Shown: positions 16,808 to 25,841, numbered from the stretch's first letter. The stretch is DNA of 64,000 nucleotides from Mesoflavibacter sp037029465 (GCF_037029465.1 NZ_JAYMEM010000009.1:310001-374000), one strand, 5' to 3'. Program-made: numbers and translations. The notes: a model not told the origin generated them from the letters alone.

Positions 16808-17257
16808 ATGCTAACTTGGAAAGATATTATAAGTTTTACCGTTAACGGAAATCCAAATCCAGACCGTCGTGTTGAAAAAACAGACGAGCAATGGAAAGCA
16901 CAATTAACACCAGATCAATATAGGATTACTAGATTAAAAGGAACAGAAGCGCCGCATAGTGGTGCTTTATGTAGTGCTTTTGAAGCTGGACAATATAATT
17001 GTGTGTGTTGTGACACGCCATTATTTGATTCGACTATAAAATTTAGTTCGGGTACAGGTTGGCCTAGCTTTACACAGCCAATACAAACCAATGCGATTAA
17101 ATATGAAAAGGATTCGTCTTTTGGGATGATACGTGTAGAAATTATGTGTAATACTTGCGATGCGCATTTGGGACACATATTTCCTGATGGACCAAAACCT
17201 AGTGGTTTACGTTATTGTGTTAATTCAGAATCTTTAATTCTTAATAAAGAAGGATAA
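16808..17257 (+). CDS. msrB: peptide-methionine (R)-S-oxide reductase
   Basis: Reduces the R epimer of methionine sulfoxide in proteins. 149 residues without a signal peptide, so cytosolic. Zinc-binding CxxC pairs are present (CVCC and CNTC), the substrate block GTGWPSF follows, and RYCVNSESL holds the catalytic Cys. AGAAAGGAAA about 10 bp before the ATG is a rather good Shine-Dalgarno for this group. msrA follows after 4 bp, so both epimers are repaired from one transcript. Confidence 0.95.
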   Translation: MLTWKDIISFTVNGNPNPDRRVEKTDEQWKAQLTPDQYRITRLKGTEAPHSGALCSAFEAGQYNCVCCDTPLFDSTIKFSSGTGWPSFTQPIQTNAIKYEKDSSFGMIRVEIMCNTCDAHLGHIFPDGPKPSGLRYCVNSESLILNKEG

Positions 17258-17261
17258 TTTA

Positions 17262-17801
17262 ATGACTACAAAAAAGTTAGAAGTTGCTACTGTTGGTGGC
17301 GGATGCTTTTGGTGTACAGAAGCAGTTTTTAATCATGTAAAAGGTGTAGAAGAAGTTGTTTCTGGTTATACTGGTGGTAATGCACCAGGAAAACCAACTT
17401 ATCGCGAAATTTGTTCTGGGTTAACAGGTCATGCCGAAGTGGTTAAAATAACTTTTGATGCTAATATTATTAGTTATAAAGACATTATTGAAATCTTTAT
17501 GACAACACATGATCCAACGACTTTAAACAGGCAAGGTGCAGATGTTGGGACACAATACCGATCTGTAATATATTATTATAATGATACTCAAAAGGAAATT
17601 GCTAATCGTGTTTTAGAAGTATTAAATCCTTTATACAACAATCAAATTATTACAGAAGTAAGTCCAATGGGTGTTTTTTATGAAGCCGAAAAAGAGCATC
17701 AAGAATTTTATAAAAACAATCCAGATTATGGCTATTGTACTTATGTTATAGATCCAAAGTTGAATAAATTAAGACAATTACACGCAGAGAAACTGAGATA
17801 G
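17262..17801 (+). CDS. msrA: peptide-methionine (S)-S-oxide reductase
   Basis: Reduces the S epimer of methionine sulfoxide. The 179-residue protein has the catalytic motif GGGCFWCTEAVF (first Cys is the nucleophile), then GYTGG, the GHAEVVKITFD block and HDPTTLNRQGADVGTQYRS, all standard. No signal peptide. It is directly downstream of msrB (4 bp). No fusion of the two domains, unlike MsrAB proteins of many bacteria. Confidence 0.96.
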   Translation: MTTKKLEVATVGGGCFWCTEAVFNHVKGVEEVVSGYTGGNAPGKPTYREICSGLTGHAEVVKITFDANIISYKDIIEIFMTTHDPTTLNRQGADVGTQYRSVIYYYNDTQKEIANRVLEVLNPLYNNQIITEVSPMGVFYEAEKEHQEFYKNNPDYGYCTYVIDPKLNKLRQLHAEKLR

Positions 17802-17907
17802 GCTTATTAGTAACTATCTCATTATGAGTTATTATGTTATTAAATAAGTGTATGTAGTTCCAGCCAATAAAACCTTTTAAAAAATCTATTATAGTATAAT
17901 TTTTGAT

Positions 17908-17915
17908 TAATTTTG
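17908..17915 (+). promoter_or_regulatory. -7 promoter element for the ygiQ-type gene
   Basis: TAATTTTG fits TAnnTTTG and ends only 7 bp before the ATG at 17923, so the predicted transcript is leaderless or nearly so. The following GCAGCGTT also follows the -7 box upstream of rimP. Confidence 0.55.
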
Positions 17916-17922
17916 CAGCGTT

Positions 17923-19872
17923 ATGCAAGAAGAATTAAGACTTTCTAGTTGGTTGCCTACCACAAATAAAGAGGTGAAAATTCGCGGATGGGAATACCTA
18001 GATGTTATCCTATTTAGCGGAGATGCCTATGTAGATCATCCAACCTTTGGTCCAGCAGTAATCGGACGTTTGTTAGAAAGTATGGGTTTGCGTGTTGCTA
18101 TAGTACCACAACCTAATGTTAACGATAATCTTCAAGATTTTGTTAAGTTGGGTAAACCACGTCTGTTCTTCGGTGTTACTGGTGGTTGTATGGATCCTAT
18201 GATTAGCAACTACAACGCCAACAAAAAGCGTCGTGATAAAGATGCGTACACACCAAATGGCGAAATTGGTTTTAGACCAGATTATGCATCAACGGTTTAC
18301 AGTAAGATTTTAAAAGAGAAATGGCCAGATACACCAGTTTTAATTGGTGGAATTGAAGGCTCATTACGTCGTGTGACGCATTACGATTATTGGAGCGACC
18401 AATTGATGCCAACCATTCTAGAAACGTCTAAAGCTGATATGTTGGTATACGGAATGGGGGAACAACCATTACGTGAAATAGTACGTTTGCTAGAACGAGG
18501 TGTTCCGTTTGAAAGTATTAATACCGTAAACCAAACGGCAATTCTTATTAATGATGAAAACGATATCCCAAAAAATAAAAATTGGGAAGATGTAGAAATT
18601 GCATCGCATGAAACTTGTTTAAAGGACAAAAAGGCATATGCGTCTAACTTTAAGATTATAGAGCAAGAATCAAATAAGTTAGCTGCAAGACGAATTTTTC
18701 AAAAAGTAGGTGATAAGATGCTGATGATCAATCCGCCTTATCCAACAATGACCGAGGAAGAAATAGATGCCTCTTTCGATTTGCCTTACACGCGTTTACC
18801 ACATCCTAAATACAACAAACGTGGACCAATTCCTGCGTTTGAAATGATTAAGTTTTCCATCAACATTCATCGTGGATGTTTTGGTGGTTGTAGTTTTTGT
18901 ACCATTTCGGCACATCAAGGAAAATTTATTGCATCACGTAGTAAAGAATCTATTTTAAAGGAAGTCGATACGGTGGCAAATATGCCTGATTTTAAAGGCT
19001 ATTTATCTGATATTGGTGGACCAAGTGCAAACATGTATCAAATGAAAGGTAAAGTGCAAGCTATTTGCGATAAATGTGTTGCGCCAAGTTGTATTTCGCC
19101 AGTAATTTGTAGCAATTTAGATACGTCTCATAAACCGTTAACCGAATTGTACCAAGCGGTTGATAGTCATCCGAAGGTAAAAAAATCGTTTATCGGTTCT
19201 GGAATTAGACACGATATGTTGGTGCCAGAATTCAATAAAAACGCAGATCCTAAAGAGTTAGACGATTATACTGAAGAAGTGATGACCAAGCACGTTTCTG
19301 GTCGACTTAAAGTAGCGCCAGAACATACCAGTGATCCTGTTTTGAAATTAATGCGAAAACCTTCGTTTAGTTACTTCCATAAGTTTAAAGAACGTTTCGA
19401 TAAAATCAATATTAAGAATAAACTGAACTTACAGTTAATTCCGTATTTCATCTCAAATCATCCAGCTTGCGAAGTTGAAGATATGGCAAATCTTGCTGCC
19501 GAAACTAAAGATATGGGCTTTCAGCTTGAGCAAGTACAAGGCTTTACACCAACACCAATGACCGTTGCAACTGTGATTTATTACAGTGGTTACCATCCGT
19601 ACACGCTTAAAAAGGTAAATACGCCAAAAACCAGAAAGGAAAAAGACGAACAACACCGTTTTTTCTTTTGGTATAAAGATGAAAACAAAGCTTGGATTAA
19701 AAACACGCTTAATAAATTAGGAAGACAAGATTTACTTGATGTTTTATTACCTAAGAAAGATGAAAAATGGCGTAAAAATAAACCAGGTAAAACTAAAAAC
19801 ACCTATAACGATGCTGTACCTTTTAACCAACGAAAGGATAAGGTGAAGTATAAGAAGAAGCGTAGGAAATAG
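17923..19872 (+). CDS. YgiQ family radical SAM protein
   Basis: A 649-residue UPF0313/YgiQ-type protein. The radical SAM cluster motif is CFGGCSFC (Cys319, Cys323, Cys326), within HRGCFGGCSFCTISAHQGKF. The N-terminal part has the cobalamin-like Rossmann segment seen in the family (WEYLDVILFSGDAYVDHP) and the C-terminus is strongly basic (DKVKYKKKRRK), suggesting nucleic-acid or ribosome contact. A second Cys cluster, CDKCVAPSC, follows the core. The reaction is not established for the family. It is a single-gene unit upstream of the restriction-modification pair. Confidence 0.9.
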   Translation: MQEELRLSSWLPTTNKEVKIRGWEYLDVILFSGDAYVDHPTFGPAVIGRLLESMGLRVAIVPQPNVNDNLQDFVKLGKPRLFFGVTGGCMDPMISNYNANKKRRDKDAYTPNGEIGFRPDYASTVYSKILKEKWPDTPVLIGGIEGSLRRVTHYDYWSDQLMPTILETSKADMLVYGMGEQPLREIVRLLERGVPFESINTVNQTAILINDENDIPKNKNWEDVEIASHETCLKDKKAYASNFKIIEQESNKLAARRIFQKVGDKMLMINPPYPTMTEEEIDASFDLPYTRLPHPKYNKRGPIPAFEMIKFSINIHRGCFGGCSFCTISAHQGKFIASRSKESILKEVDTVANMPDFKGYLSDIGGPSANMYQMKGKVQAICDKCVAPSCISPVICSNLDTSHKPLTELYQAVDSHPKVKKSFIGSGIRHDMLVPEFNKNADPKELDDYTEEVMTKHVSGRLKVAPEHTSDPVLKLMRKPSFSYFHKFKERFDKINIKNKLNLQLIPYFISNHPACEVEDMANLAAETKDMGFQLEQVQGFTPTPMTVATVIYYSGYHPYTLKKVNTPKTRKEKDEQHRFFFWYKDENKAWIKNTLNKLGRQDLLDVLLPKKDEKWRKNKPGKTKNTYNDAVPFNQRKDKVKYKKKRRK

Positions 19873-19910
19873 TCTTTTTTAAAATTATTTTTTTATTTCA
19901 TTTTGTTTGT

Positions 19911-19918
19911 TAAATTTG
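19911..19918 (+). promoter_or_regulatory. -7 promoter element for the DNA methyltransferase gene
   Basis: TAAATTTG fits TAnnTTTG, 25 bp before the ATG at 19944. Upstream is T-rich without a clear TTTG at 19 nt. The tandem repeats at 19925-19942 overlap the expected start of transcription. Confidence 0.55.
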
Positions 19919-19924
19919 TAACCA

Positions 19925-19942
19925 TTGTATAAGGTTGTATAA
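19925..19942 (+). repeat. tandem 8-bp direct repeat at the methyltransferase start; candidate operator
   Basis: TTGTATAA occurs twice (19925-19932 and 19935-19942) separated by GG, a period of exactly 10 bp, i.e. one helical turn. It lies between the -7 element and the ATG. As the downstream protein carries an N-terminal helix-turn-helix, this is a candidate autoregulatory site (inference). Confidence 0.5.
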
Positions 19943-19943
19943 T

Positions 19944-21176
19944 ATGGTTATAAAAGAATACTACTCACTAGCTGAAGCTGCAGAAATTTTAGGAAAAAGT
20001 AAAGAAACTCTTAGAAGATGGGACAATGATGGAAAGTTGAAAGCTTTAAGAGAACCTGTAAGTGATTATCGTATTTATAGAAAGGAAGATATCAATGACC
20101 TTATTAAACCTTTATTTGAAAATTTAGATGAAGATATTGATAATTCTGAAAAACCAATTAAAGAATATAAAGTTTTAGAATTATTTGCTGGAGCAGGAGG
20201 ATTGGCGATAGGCTTAGAAAAAGCAGGGATTAAATGCGTCGCTCTAAATGAAATTGATAAATGGGCTTGTCAAACACTACGGAAAAATAGACCTAATTGG
20301 AATGTCTTAGAAGGAGATATTAAATCCTTTAGTTTTGAAAATTATAAAGATGAAGTTGATATTGTAACTGGTGGATTTCCTTGTCAAGCGTTCAGTTATG
20401 CTGGAAAAAAATTAGGACTAGAAGATGCTAGAGGAACACTTTTTTATGAATTTGCTAGAGTTGTCAAAGAAGTTAATCCTTTGATTTGTGTAGGTGAAAA
20501 TGTAAAAGGACTGCTATCTCACGATAAAGGAAAAACCCTTAAAGGCATGATATCTATTTTAGAGGAAATAGGTTATAATGTTGTGCCTGTAAAAGTTTTA
20601 AAAGCAGTAAATTATAAAGTACCTCAAAAAAGAGAAAGACTTATTTTAGTTGGTGTTAGAAAAGACATTGATGTAAAATATGAATATCCTAAACCTTATC
20701 AATCTATTTATAATTTAAAAGATGCTTTAAAGAAAGGAAAGTTATATAACTCAGATGTTCCAAAATCTGATGGTGCAAAATATCCTGAGAGCAAAAAAGT
20801 TATTTTAGATTTAGTGCCACCAAAAGGATATTGGAGAGATTTACCACTTGACATTCAAAAGGAATATATGGGTAAAAGTTTCTATTTAGGAGGAGGAAAA
20901 ACAGGAATGGCTAGACGTATAGGTTGGGATGAACCAAGTTTAACCTTAACTTGTAGTCCTGCACAAAAACAAACTGAAAGATGTCATCCAGATGAAACAA
21001 GACCATTTACTGTACGTGAGTATGCAAGAATCCAAACATTTCCAGATGATTGGAAGTTTGCTGGTTCTACTTCTCAGCAATATAAACAAATAGGTAATGC
21101 TGTGCCTTGTAATTTGGGTAAAGAAGTAGGCTATTCTTTAGTTAAGTTTTTGAATGATTATTACGAATCAAAATAA
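19944..21176 (+). CDS. type II DNA (cytosine-5) methyltransferase with N-terminal helix-turn-helix domain
   Basis: The ATG at 19944 is preferred over the TTG at 19935, which lies in the tandem repeat. The 410-residue protein begins with a MerR/excisionase-like helix-turn-helix (YYSLAEAAEILGKSKETLRR, about residues 6-25, ending in a winged segment YRIYRKEDI). The C5-methyltransferase core follows: SAM-binding ELFAGAGGLAIGL, catalytic GGFPCQAFS with Cys147, GENVKGL, QKRERLILVGVR and the C-terminal QIGNAVP. It protects host DNA from the endonuclease encoded convergently next door. The recognition site cannot be read from sequence with confidence. The HTH probably replaces a separate controller protein (inference). 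Confidence 0.93.
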   Translation: MVIKEYYSLAEAAEILGKSKETLRRWDNDGKLKALREPVSDYRIYRKEDINDLIKPLFENLDEDIDNSEKPIKEYKVLELFAGAGGLAIGLEKAGIKCVALNEIDKWACQTLRKNRPNWNVLEGDIKSFSFENYKDEVDIVTGGFPCQAFSYAGKKLGLEDARGTLFYEFARVVKEVNPLICVGENVKGLLSHDKGKTLKGMISILEEIGYNVVPVKVLKAVNYKVPQKRERLILVGVRKDIDVKYEYPKPYQSIYNLKDALKKGKLYNSDVPKSDGAKYPESKKVILDLVPPKGYWRDLPLDIQKEYMGKSFYLGGGKTGMARRIGWDEPSLTLTCSPAQKQTERCHPDETRPFTVREYARIQTFPDDWKFAGSTSQQYKQIGNAVPCNLGKEVGYSLVKFLNDYYESK

Positions 21177-21884
21177 TTAATCAAACTTATTTTTAATTTC
21201 TTTAGCTAATTTTGAAATTGTTTCAGATACAACTTTAGTAGCGTCAACTTCTAAAGCAACTTCACCTATAGCATCAATTAATTCAAAGTAAAAATTTTCT
21301 TGACCAGTTAATCTGTGCCAGAAATCTTGACCAACAATAACGGGATAGTTCTGCTCTATTTTTTTATAATGTGAACTTAAATCATTATGGTCACCATATA
21401 TTACACCTACAATCATATCATTAATGCCAATATTTAGATTATTAGTTCTTGCTAAATTTCTAACACCATTAAAATGATTGACTATGGTCACAACATCATC
21501 TTTATTAATTGTATTTGGACCAGCTTTTAATTGACAATATTTTTTTCTTTTATCAATTTCATCAATAAATTCAATATCTATTCCTTGTGTTGTAGATCCT
21601 AATCCTTCAAAAAGACTGCTTATTAAACTCTGGATTTTCATTCCAAAAGAAGTGTTTATAGAAGTGCCTAAAATTCTTGGTAACACTAATGCTTTAGCTA
21701 TACTTTCTGGTTTGTCATTGCCAGTTAAAAAGTTAGCTAAATACTTATATAGAAAAGGATTTATGTTATAAGAAGACAATTTGCTAGCTCTTTGGCAAGC
21801 ACTATTTATATGGTTTTGAACAATTTCATCACGAAAGAAACTTTTCGCATTTTCAATTATTTTTTGTTTTTGCCTATTGTTCAT
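21177..21884 (-). CDS. type II restriction endonuclease, PD-(D/E)xK type (Eco47II/PmeII-like)
   Basis: A 235-residue protein with no signal peptide. The block GIDIEFIDEIDKRKKYCQLK fits a PD-(D/E)xK nuclease core: acidic Asp103 or Asp108, then Gln118-x-Lys120 with Gln replacing the usual Glu/Asp. Flanking signatures (AGPNTINKDD, VGVIYG and DFWHRLTG) recall the Eco47II/PmeII group of type II enzymes; my assignment to a named family is from memory. It is tail-to-tail with the methyltransferase with no intervening base, which supports the pairing. Cleavage site unknown. Confidence 0.8.
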   Translation of the reverse strand: MNNRQKQKIIENAKSFFRDEIVQNHINSACQRASKLSSYNINPFLYKYLANFLTGNDKPESIAKALVLPRILGTSINTSFGMKIQSLISSLFEGLGSTTQGIDIEFIDEIDKRKKYCQLKAGPNTINKDDVVTIVNHFNGVRNLARTNNLNIGINDMIVGVIYGDHNDLSSHYKKIEQNYPVIVGQDFWHRLTGQENFYFELIDAIGEVALEVDATKVVSETISKLAKEIKNKFD

Positions 21885-21954
21885 CTAAAAATTTATTTTC
21901 TGCCAATTTAAGAATTTTTAATTTTAATTGAATTTACAATCAATTAATAAATTC

Positions 21955-22908
21955 TCAATCCCTTCTTCCATGCTTAGCAGCAATCACACTTATTGCTACA
22001 ATTTGAAACGCGTGAAACATCATAATTGGCAATAAAATAATACCTAAAAATGGGGCGTTTTGAAATAGTATTTTAGAAAATACTGTACCGTGTACTAAAG
22101 ACTTTTTGGTACCGCAAAATTGTGCTGTGATTCGGTCTTCAATAGAAAAATGAAACCGTTTTGCGATGAAACCTATAAAGAAATATACTATCCAAAAGAT
22201 TAAGATAGCAAAAGCTAAAACTGCTAGTAATTTTAACGGACTTAAATTTTCGAAAATGCGATCTAAAAAGGATTTAGAAAAGCTTTTATAAATAATCAAC
22301 AAAATAACACTTTTATCAAATAGCGTAATTTTTTTACTGTGTTTTAAGGCAAAAGCACCTAAAAATCGTCGTAACAATAGTCCTAAAATAACTGGTGCTA
22401 AAATTTCTAACAATAACTTTTGGTAGACTTCGATTAAGCTATAATCTGTTCCGGTAGAGGTCATAAAAAGACCAATCCATAACGGTGTAAGAATCACGCC
22501 AATTAATCCCGAAATACTTGCATTAAAAATGGCTGCAGGAATATTTCCTTTGGCGATAGATACCATAACTACAGACGACGACACTGTTGAAGGCAACGCT
22601 GCTAAAAACATAAAAGCCAGCCAAAGTGCTTTGTTATCTTCAGTAATTAAAGGATAAGCAGACAATACAATTAAAGGAAAAACAATAAACGTTGTCGCTT
22701 GTATTAAGACATGTAGTTTCCAGTTTTTTAAGCCAATTTTTATTTGTTGCGGACTTAATTTTAGTCCGTAGAAAAAGAAAATAAGCGATATACCAATACT
22801 ACTCAAAGTATTTAAAACCTGAGCGCTTTCACCTTTACCTAAATCAGGATAAATGTATGCCGCTATTACGGTAATTATAATAGCAATGACGAATTTGTCT
22901 ATTTTCAA
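21955..22908 (-). CDS. SBF-like bile acid:sodium symporter family protein (Rch1/YfeH type)
   Basis: A 317-residue inner-membrane protein with nine or ten hydrophobic segments. It begins IDKFVIAIIITVIAAYIYPDLGKG and has FFFYGLKLSPQQIK, the LPSTVSSSVVMVSIAKGN crossover segment and FCGTKKSLVHG, which are typical of the SBF-like branch rather than true bile acid transporters. The substrate is unknown; homologues affect ion homeostasis in yeast. It lies 21 bp downstream of polA on the same strand, so it may be co-transcribed with polA. Confidence 0.85.
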   Translation of the reverse strand: MKIDKFVIAIIITVIAAYIYPDLGKGESAQVLNTLSSIGISLIFFFYGLKLSPQQIKIGLKNWKLHVLIQATTFIVFPLIVLSAYPLITEDNKALWLAFMFLAALPSTVSSSVVMVSIAKGNIPAAIFNASISGLIGVILTPLWIGLFMTSTGTDYSLIEVYQKLLLEILAPVILGLLLRRFLGAFALKHSKKITLFDKSVILLIIYKSFSKSFLDRIFENLSPLKLLAVLAFAILIFWIVYFFIGFIAKRFHFSIEDRITAQFCGTKKSLVHGTVFSKILFQNAPFLGIILLPIMMFHAFQIVAISVIAAKHGRRD

Positions 22909-22929
22909 AATTCGATAGAGATTTTAAAT

Positions 22930-25815
22930 TTAATGCGCTTCTAACCAGTTGTCACCTAGACCAATTTCAACATCTAATGGTACCGATAATGTAAAGGCAT
23001 TTTCCATTTCAGTTTTTATCAGTTTTGAAATTTCATCTAGTTCTGGTTTGTAGACATCAAATACCAATTCATCATGTACTTGTAGTAGCATTTTGGTTTT
23101 GTAAGTACCAGCTTCTAATTTTTCATAAATGTTAATCATTGCTAGTTTAATGATGTCTGCTGCACTACCTTGAATTGGCGCATTTACCGCATTTCGTTCT
23201 GCTGCACCACGAACAACCGCATTTCTAGAATTGATATCTTTTAAATATCTGCGTCTGCCTAAAACCGTTTGCACATAACCATGATCGCGCGCAAAATCGA
23301 CTTGCTTGCTAATGTAGTTTTTAAGCTTTGGATAGGTTTCATAATACGTATCAATCAACTCTTTGGCTTCACTACGCGATAAATCAGTTTGGTTACTTAA
23401 ACCGAATGCCGACACACCATAAATAATTCCGAAGTTAACCGTTTTTGCATTGCTACGTTGCTCTCTAGTCACGTCTTCAATAGCAACATTAAATACTTTT
23501 GAAGCAGTTGACGCGTGAATGTCTTCGCCATGTTTAAAGGCTTCAATCATGGTTTCTTCTTCGCTTAAAGCTGCGATAATACGTAATTCAATTTGAGAAT
23601 AATCAGCAGCTAATAACGTGTAGTCTTCATTACGAGGCACGAACGCTTTTCGTACTTGTCTTCCACGTTCTGTACGAATAGGAATGTTTTGTAAGTTTGG
23701 GTTGTTACTACTTAAACGACCAGTTGCTGCAACAGTTTGCATATAATCGGTATGTACGCGACCTGTAGCTTCTTCAACTTGAAGCGGTAACGCATCTACA
23801 TAGGTGCTTTTTAGTTTTGATAAACCTCTAAAATCAAGAATATTTTGGATGATTTCATGGTCTTTTGCCAAGTAACTTAACACGTCTTCTGCGGTAGAAT
23901 ATTGTCCAGTTTTGGTCTTTTTTGGTTTGTCTACCAATTTCATTTTTTCAAATAAAATAACACCTAATTGCTTTGGTGATGCAATGTTAAATTCTTCGCC
24001 AGCAGCTTCGTAAATGCTTTTTTCTAAATTAGCAATATCTGTATTTAATTGCTCTGATAAACTGTTTAAAAAGTCTTTATCAAGGTTGATACCTTCTAAT
24101 TCCATAGCAGCTAACACACGTAGTAACGGGATTTCAATGTCATCAAACAATTTTTGTGTGTTGGCTTCGCCTAATTCTTTTTCAAAATGTTCTTTAAGTT
24201 GAAGTGTAATATCGGCATCTTCTACAGCATATTCGGTTTGTTTGTCTAAAGGCACATCGCGCATAGATAACTGATTTTTACCTTTTTTACCAATCAACGT
24301 TTCAATAGAAATTGGTGTGTAGTTCAAATAGGTTTCTGCCAATACATCCATATTATGGCGCATATCTGGATTAATCAGGTAATGCGCTAACATGGTGTCA
24401 AATAATTTTCCTTTTACCTCAATGTTGTATTTGGCTAAAACTTTAATGTCGTATTTTAAATTCTGACCGATTTTCTGAATATTTTCAGCTTCAAAAAACG
24501 GACGTAATTCTTCAATTAATTCTTGTGCTTCATCTTTATTTTCAGGAAAAGGTAGATAGAATCCTTTGCCAGTTTCCCAAGAAAAAGCAATCCCAACTAA
24601 TTCTGCAGTTAACGGATTTAAACCCGTAGTTTCGGTATCAAAACACACTGAAGTTTGATTAAGTAGGTTTTTCACAAACAGTTTAGTTGCCATTCCGCTT
24701 GCAATACTTTGGTAAAAGTGACTTGTATTTTCGGCTGTATTTCTTGTAAAAGACGTATTAGCTTCCGTTTGCGAATCATTATTGCCACCACCAAATAATG
24801 AGAATTGTCCTGCACCAGCAGATGCTTTTTCTTTTGTTGTTTGAGACTTCTCGACAGAGCCTGTACTGAGCGTAGTCGAAGTACTCGAAGTGACATTTTG
24901 ATTAGTCGTTGTAATAGAATTATCGCTTTCTGAAGTAAACGTTTTAATAAAATTATCTGTAAGGCGTCTAAACTCTAACTCTTGAAAAATTTCTTTTACT
25001 TTTTCAATATCTGGATGATCTAACTCGAAATCTTTAGCGTTGAATTCCACAGGAACATCAAGCATGATTCGCGCTAGTTCTTTTGAAAGTCTTCCTAATT
25101 CTGCATTAGCTTCAACCTTTTCTTTCATCTTACCTTTTAGCTGGTCTGTGTTGGCTAAAAGGCCTTCCATGCTACCAAATTGCTTGATGAATTTTTTAGC
25201 GGTTTTCTCGCCAACGCCAGGTAAACCAGGAATATTATCACTAGAGTCGCCCATCATTCCTAAAAAATCAATCACTTGTTCTGGTCTTTCGACTTCAAAT
25301 TTTTTCTGAACTTCTGGAATTCCCCAAGTTTCATAACCGCCACCAAACGATTTTGGGCGATACATGAAAATATTTTCGGTCACTAATTGCGCAAAATCTT
25401 TATCTGGCGTGACCATAAAGGTTTTGTAACCTTCTTTTTCCGCTTGACGGGAAAGTGTTCCAATAACATCATCTGCCTCAAAACCTTCCTTTACCATAAT
25501 TGGAATATGCATGGCTTCCAGAATGTTACAAATGTGAGGAATTGCAGTGCGAATGCCTTCTGGTGTCTCATCACGATTGGCTTTGTAGTCTTCGTACATT
25601 TCTACACGATCTACGCTTCCGCCTTTGTCAAAACATACCGCTAAATGATCTGGTCTTTCGCGTTTTATGACATCTAAAAGCGAGTTCATAAAGCCCATAA
25701 TGGCTGAGGTATCTTCACCTTTAGAATTAATTCTTGGGTTTTTTATAAAAGCATAATACCCACGAAAAATAAGCGCGTAAGCATCGACTAAAAAGAGACG
25801 TTTTTGTTCTGACAT
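22930..25815 (-). CDS. polA: DNA polymerase I
   Basis: A 961-residue three-domain enzyme for Okazaki-fragment maturation and repair. The N-terminal 5'-nuclease spans about residues 1-290 (DAYALIFRGYYAF, DSSDNIPGLPGVGEKTA). The 3'-5' exonuclease domain keeps its catalytic acids (CFDTETTGLN near residue 390), so proofreading looks intact. The polymerase has motif A AADYSQIELRI, motif B NAKTVNFGIIYG and motif C LQVHDELVFDV. The linker at about residues 295-365 is low-complexity. Residues 307-324 (Ser/Thr-rich) are encoded by a GC-rich segment resembling a dispersed flavobacterial repeat. Confidence 0.97.
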   Translation of the reverse strand: MSEQKRLFLVDAYALIFRGYYAFIKNPRINSKGEDTSAIMGFMNSLLDVIKRERPDHLAVCFDKGGSVDRVEMYEDYKANRDETPEGIRTAIPHICNILEAMHIPIMVKEGFEADDVIGTLSRQAEKEGYKTFMVTPDKDFAQLVTENIFMYRPKSFGGGYETWGIPEVQKKFEVERPEQVIDFLGMMGDSSDNIPGLPGVGEKTAKKFIKQFGSMEGLLANTDQLKGKMKEKVEANAELGRLSKELARIMLDVPVEFNAKDFELDHPDIEKVKEIFQELEFRRLTDNFIKTFTSESDNSITTTNQNVTSSTSTTLSTGSVEKSQTTKEKASAGAGQFSLFGGGNNDSQTEANTSFTRNTAENTSHFYQSIASGMATKLFVKNLLNQTSVCFDTETTGLNPLTAELVGIAFSWETGKGFYLPFPENKDEAQELIEELRPFFEAENIQKIGQNLKYDIKVLAKYNIEVKGKLFDTMLAHYLINPDMRHNMDVLAETYLNYTPISIETLIGKKGKNQLSMRDVPLDKQTEYAVEDADITLQLKEHFEKELGEANTQKLFDDIEIPLLRVLAAMELEGINLDKDFLNSLSEQLNTDIANLEKSIYEAAGEEFNIASPKQLGVILFEKMKLVDKPKKTKTGQYSTAEDVLSYLAKDHEIIQNILDFRGLSKLKSTYVDALPLQVEEATGRVHTDYMQTVAATGRLSSNNPNLQNIPIRTERGRQVRKAFVPRNEDYTLLAADYSQIELRIIAALSEEETMIEAFKHGEDIHASTASKVFNVAIEDVTREQRSNAKTVNFGIIYGVSAFGLSNQTDLSRSEAKELIDTYYETYPKLKNYISKQVDFARDHGYVQTVLGRRRYLKDINSRNAVVRGAAERNAVNAPIQGSAADIIKLAMINIYEKLEAGTYKTKMLLQVHDELVFDVYKPELDEISKLIKTEMENAFTLSVPLDVEIGLGDNWLEAH
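24846..24895 (-). repeat. GC-rich palindromic repeat-like segment inside the polA linker
   Basis: About 50 bp, markedly richer in GC than its surroundings. It contains ACTTCTCGAC (24846-24855) facing GTCGAAGT (24875-24882), which can form a hairpin, plus ACTCGAAGT next to it. The minus-strand core CTTCGACTACGCTCAGTA resembles a repeat I know to recur in flavobacterial intergenic regions. It is in frame and translated as a Ser/Thr-rich stretch. Only one copy is present in this window, so dispersal is not shown here. Confidence 0.6.
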
Positions 25816-25841
25816 GTTTTGAATTTTAATCTTTTAAAAAG

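Noticed and set aside
17802..17922. Terminator hairpin after msrA (TAACT/AGTTA near 17810-17830)
   Set aside because: Only 5 bp of AT-rich stem and no T-run next to it.
19935..19943. TTG start for the methyltransferase
   Set aside because: It falls inside the tandem repeat; the ATG three codons later fits the helix-turn-helix start better.
22930..24900. Possibility that PolA lacks proofreading as in some lineages
   Set aside because: The exonuclease acids are present in CFDTETTGLN and the domain is full length.
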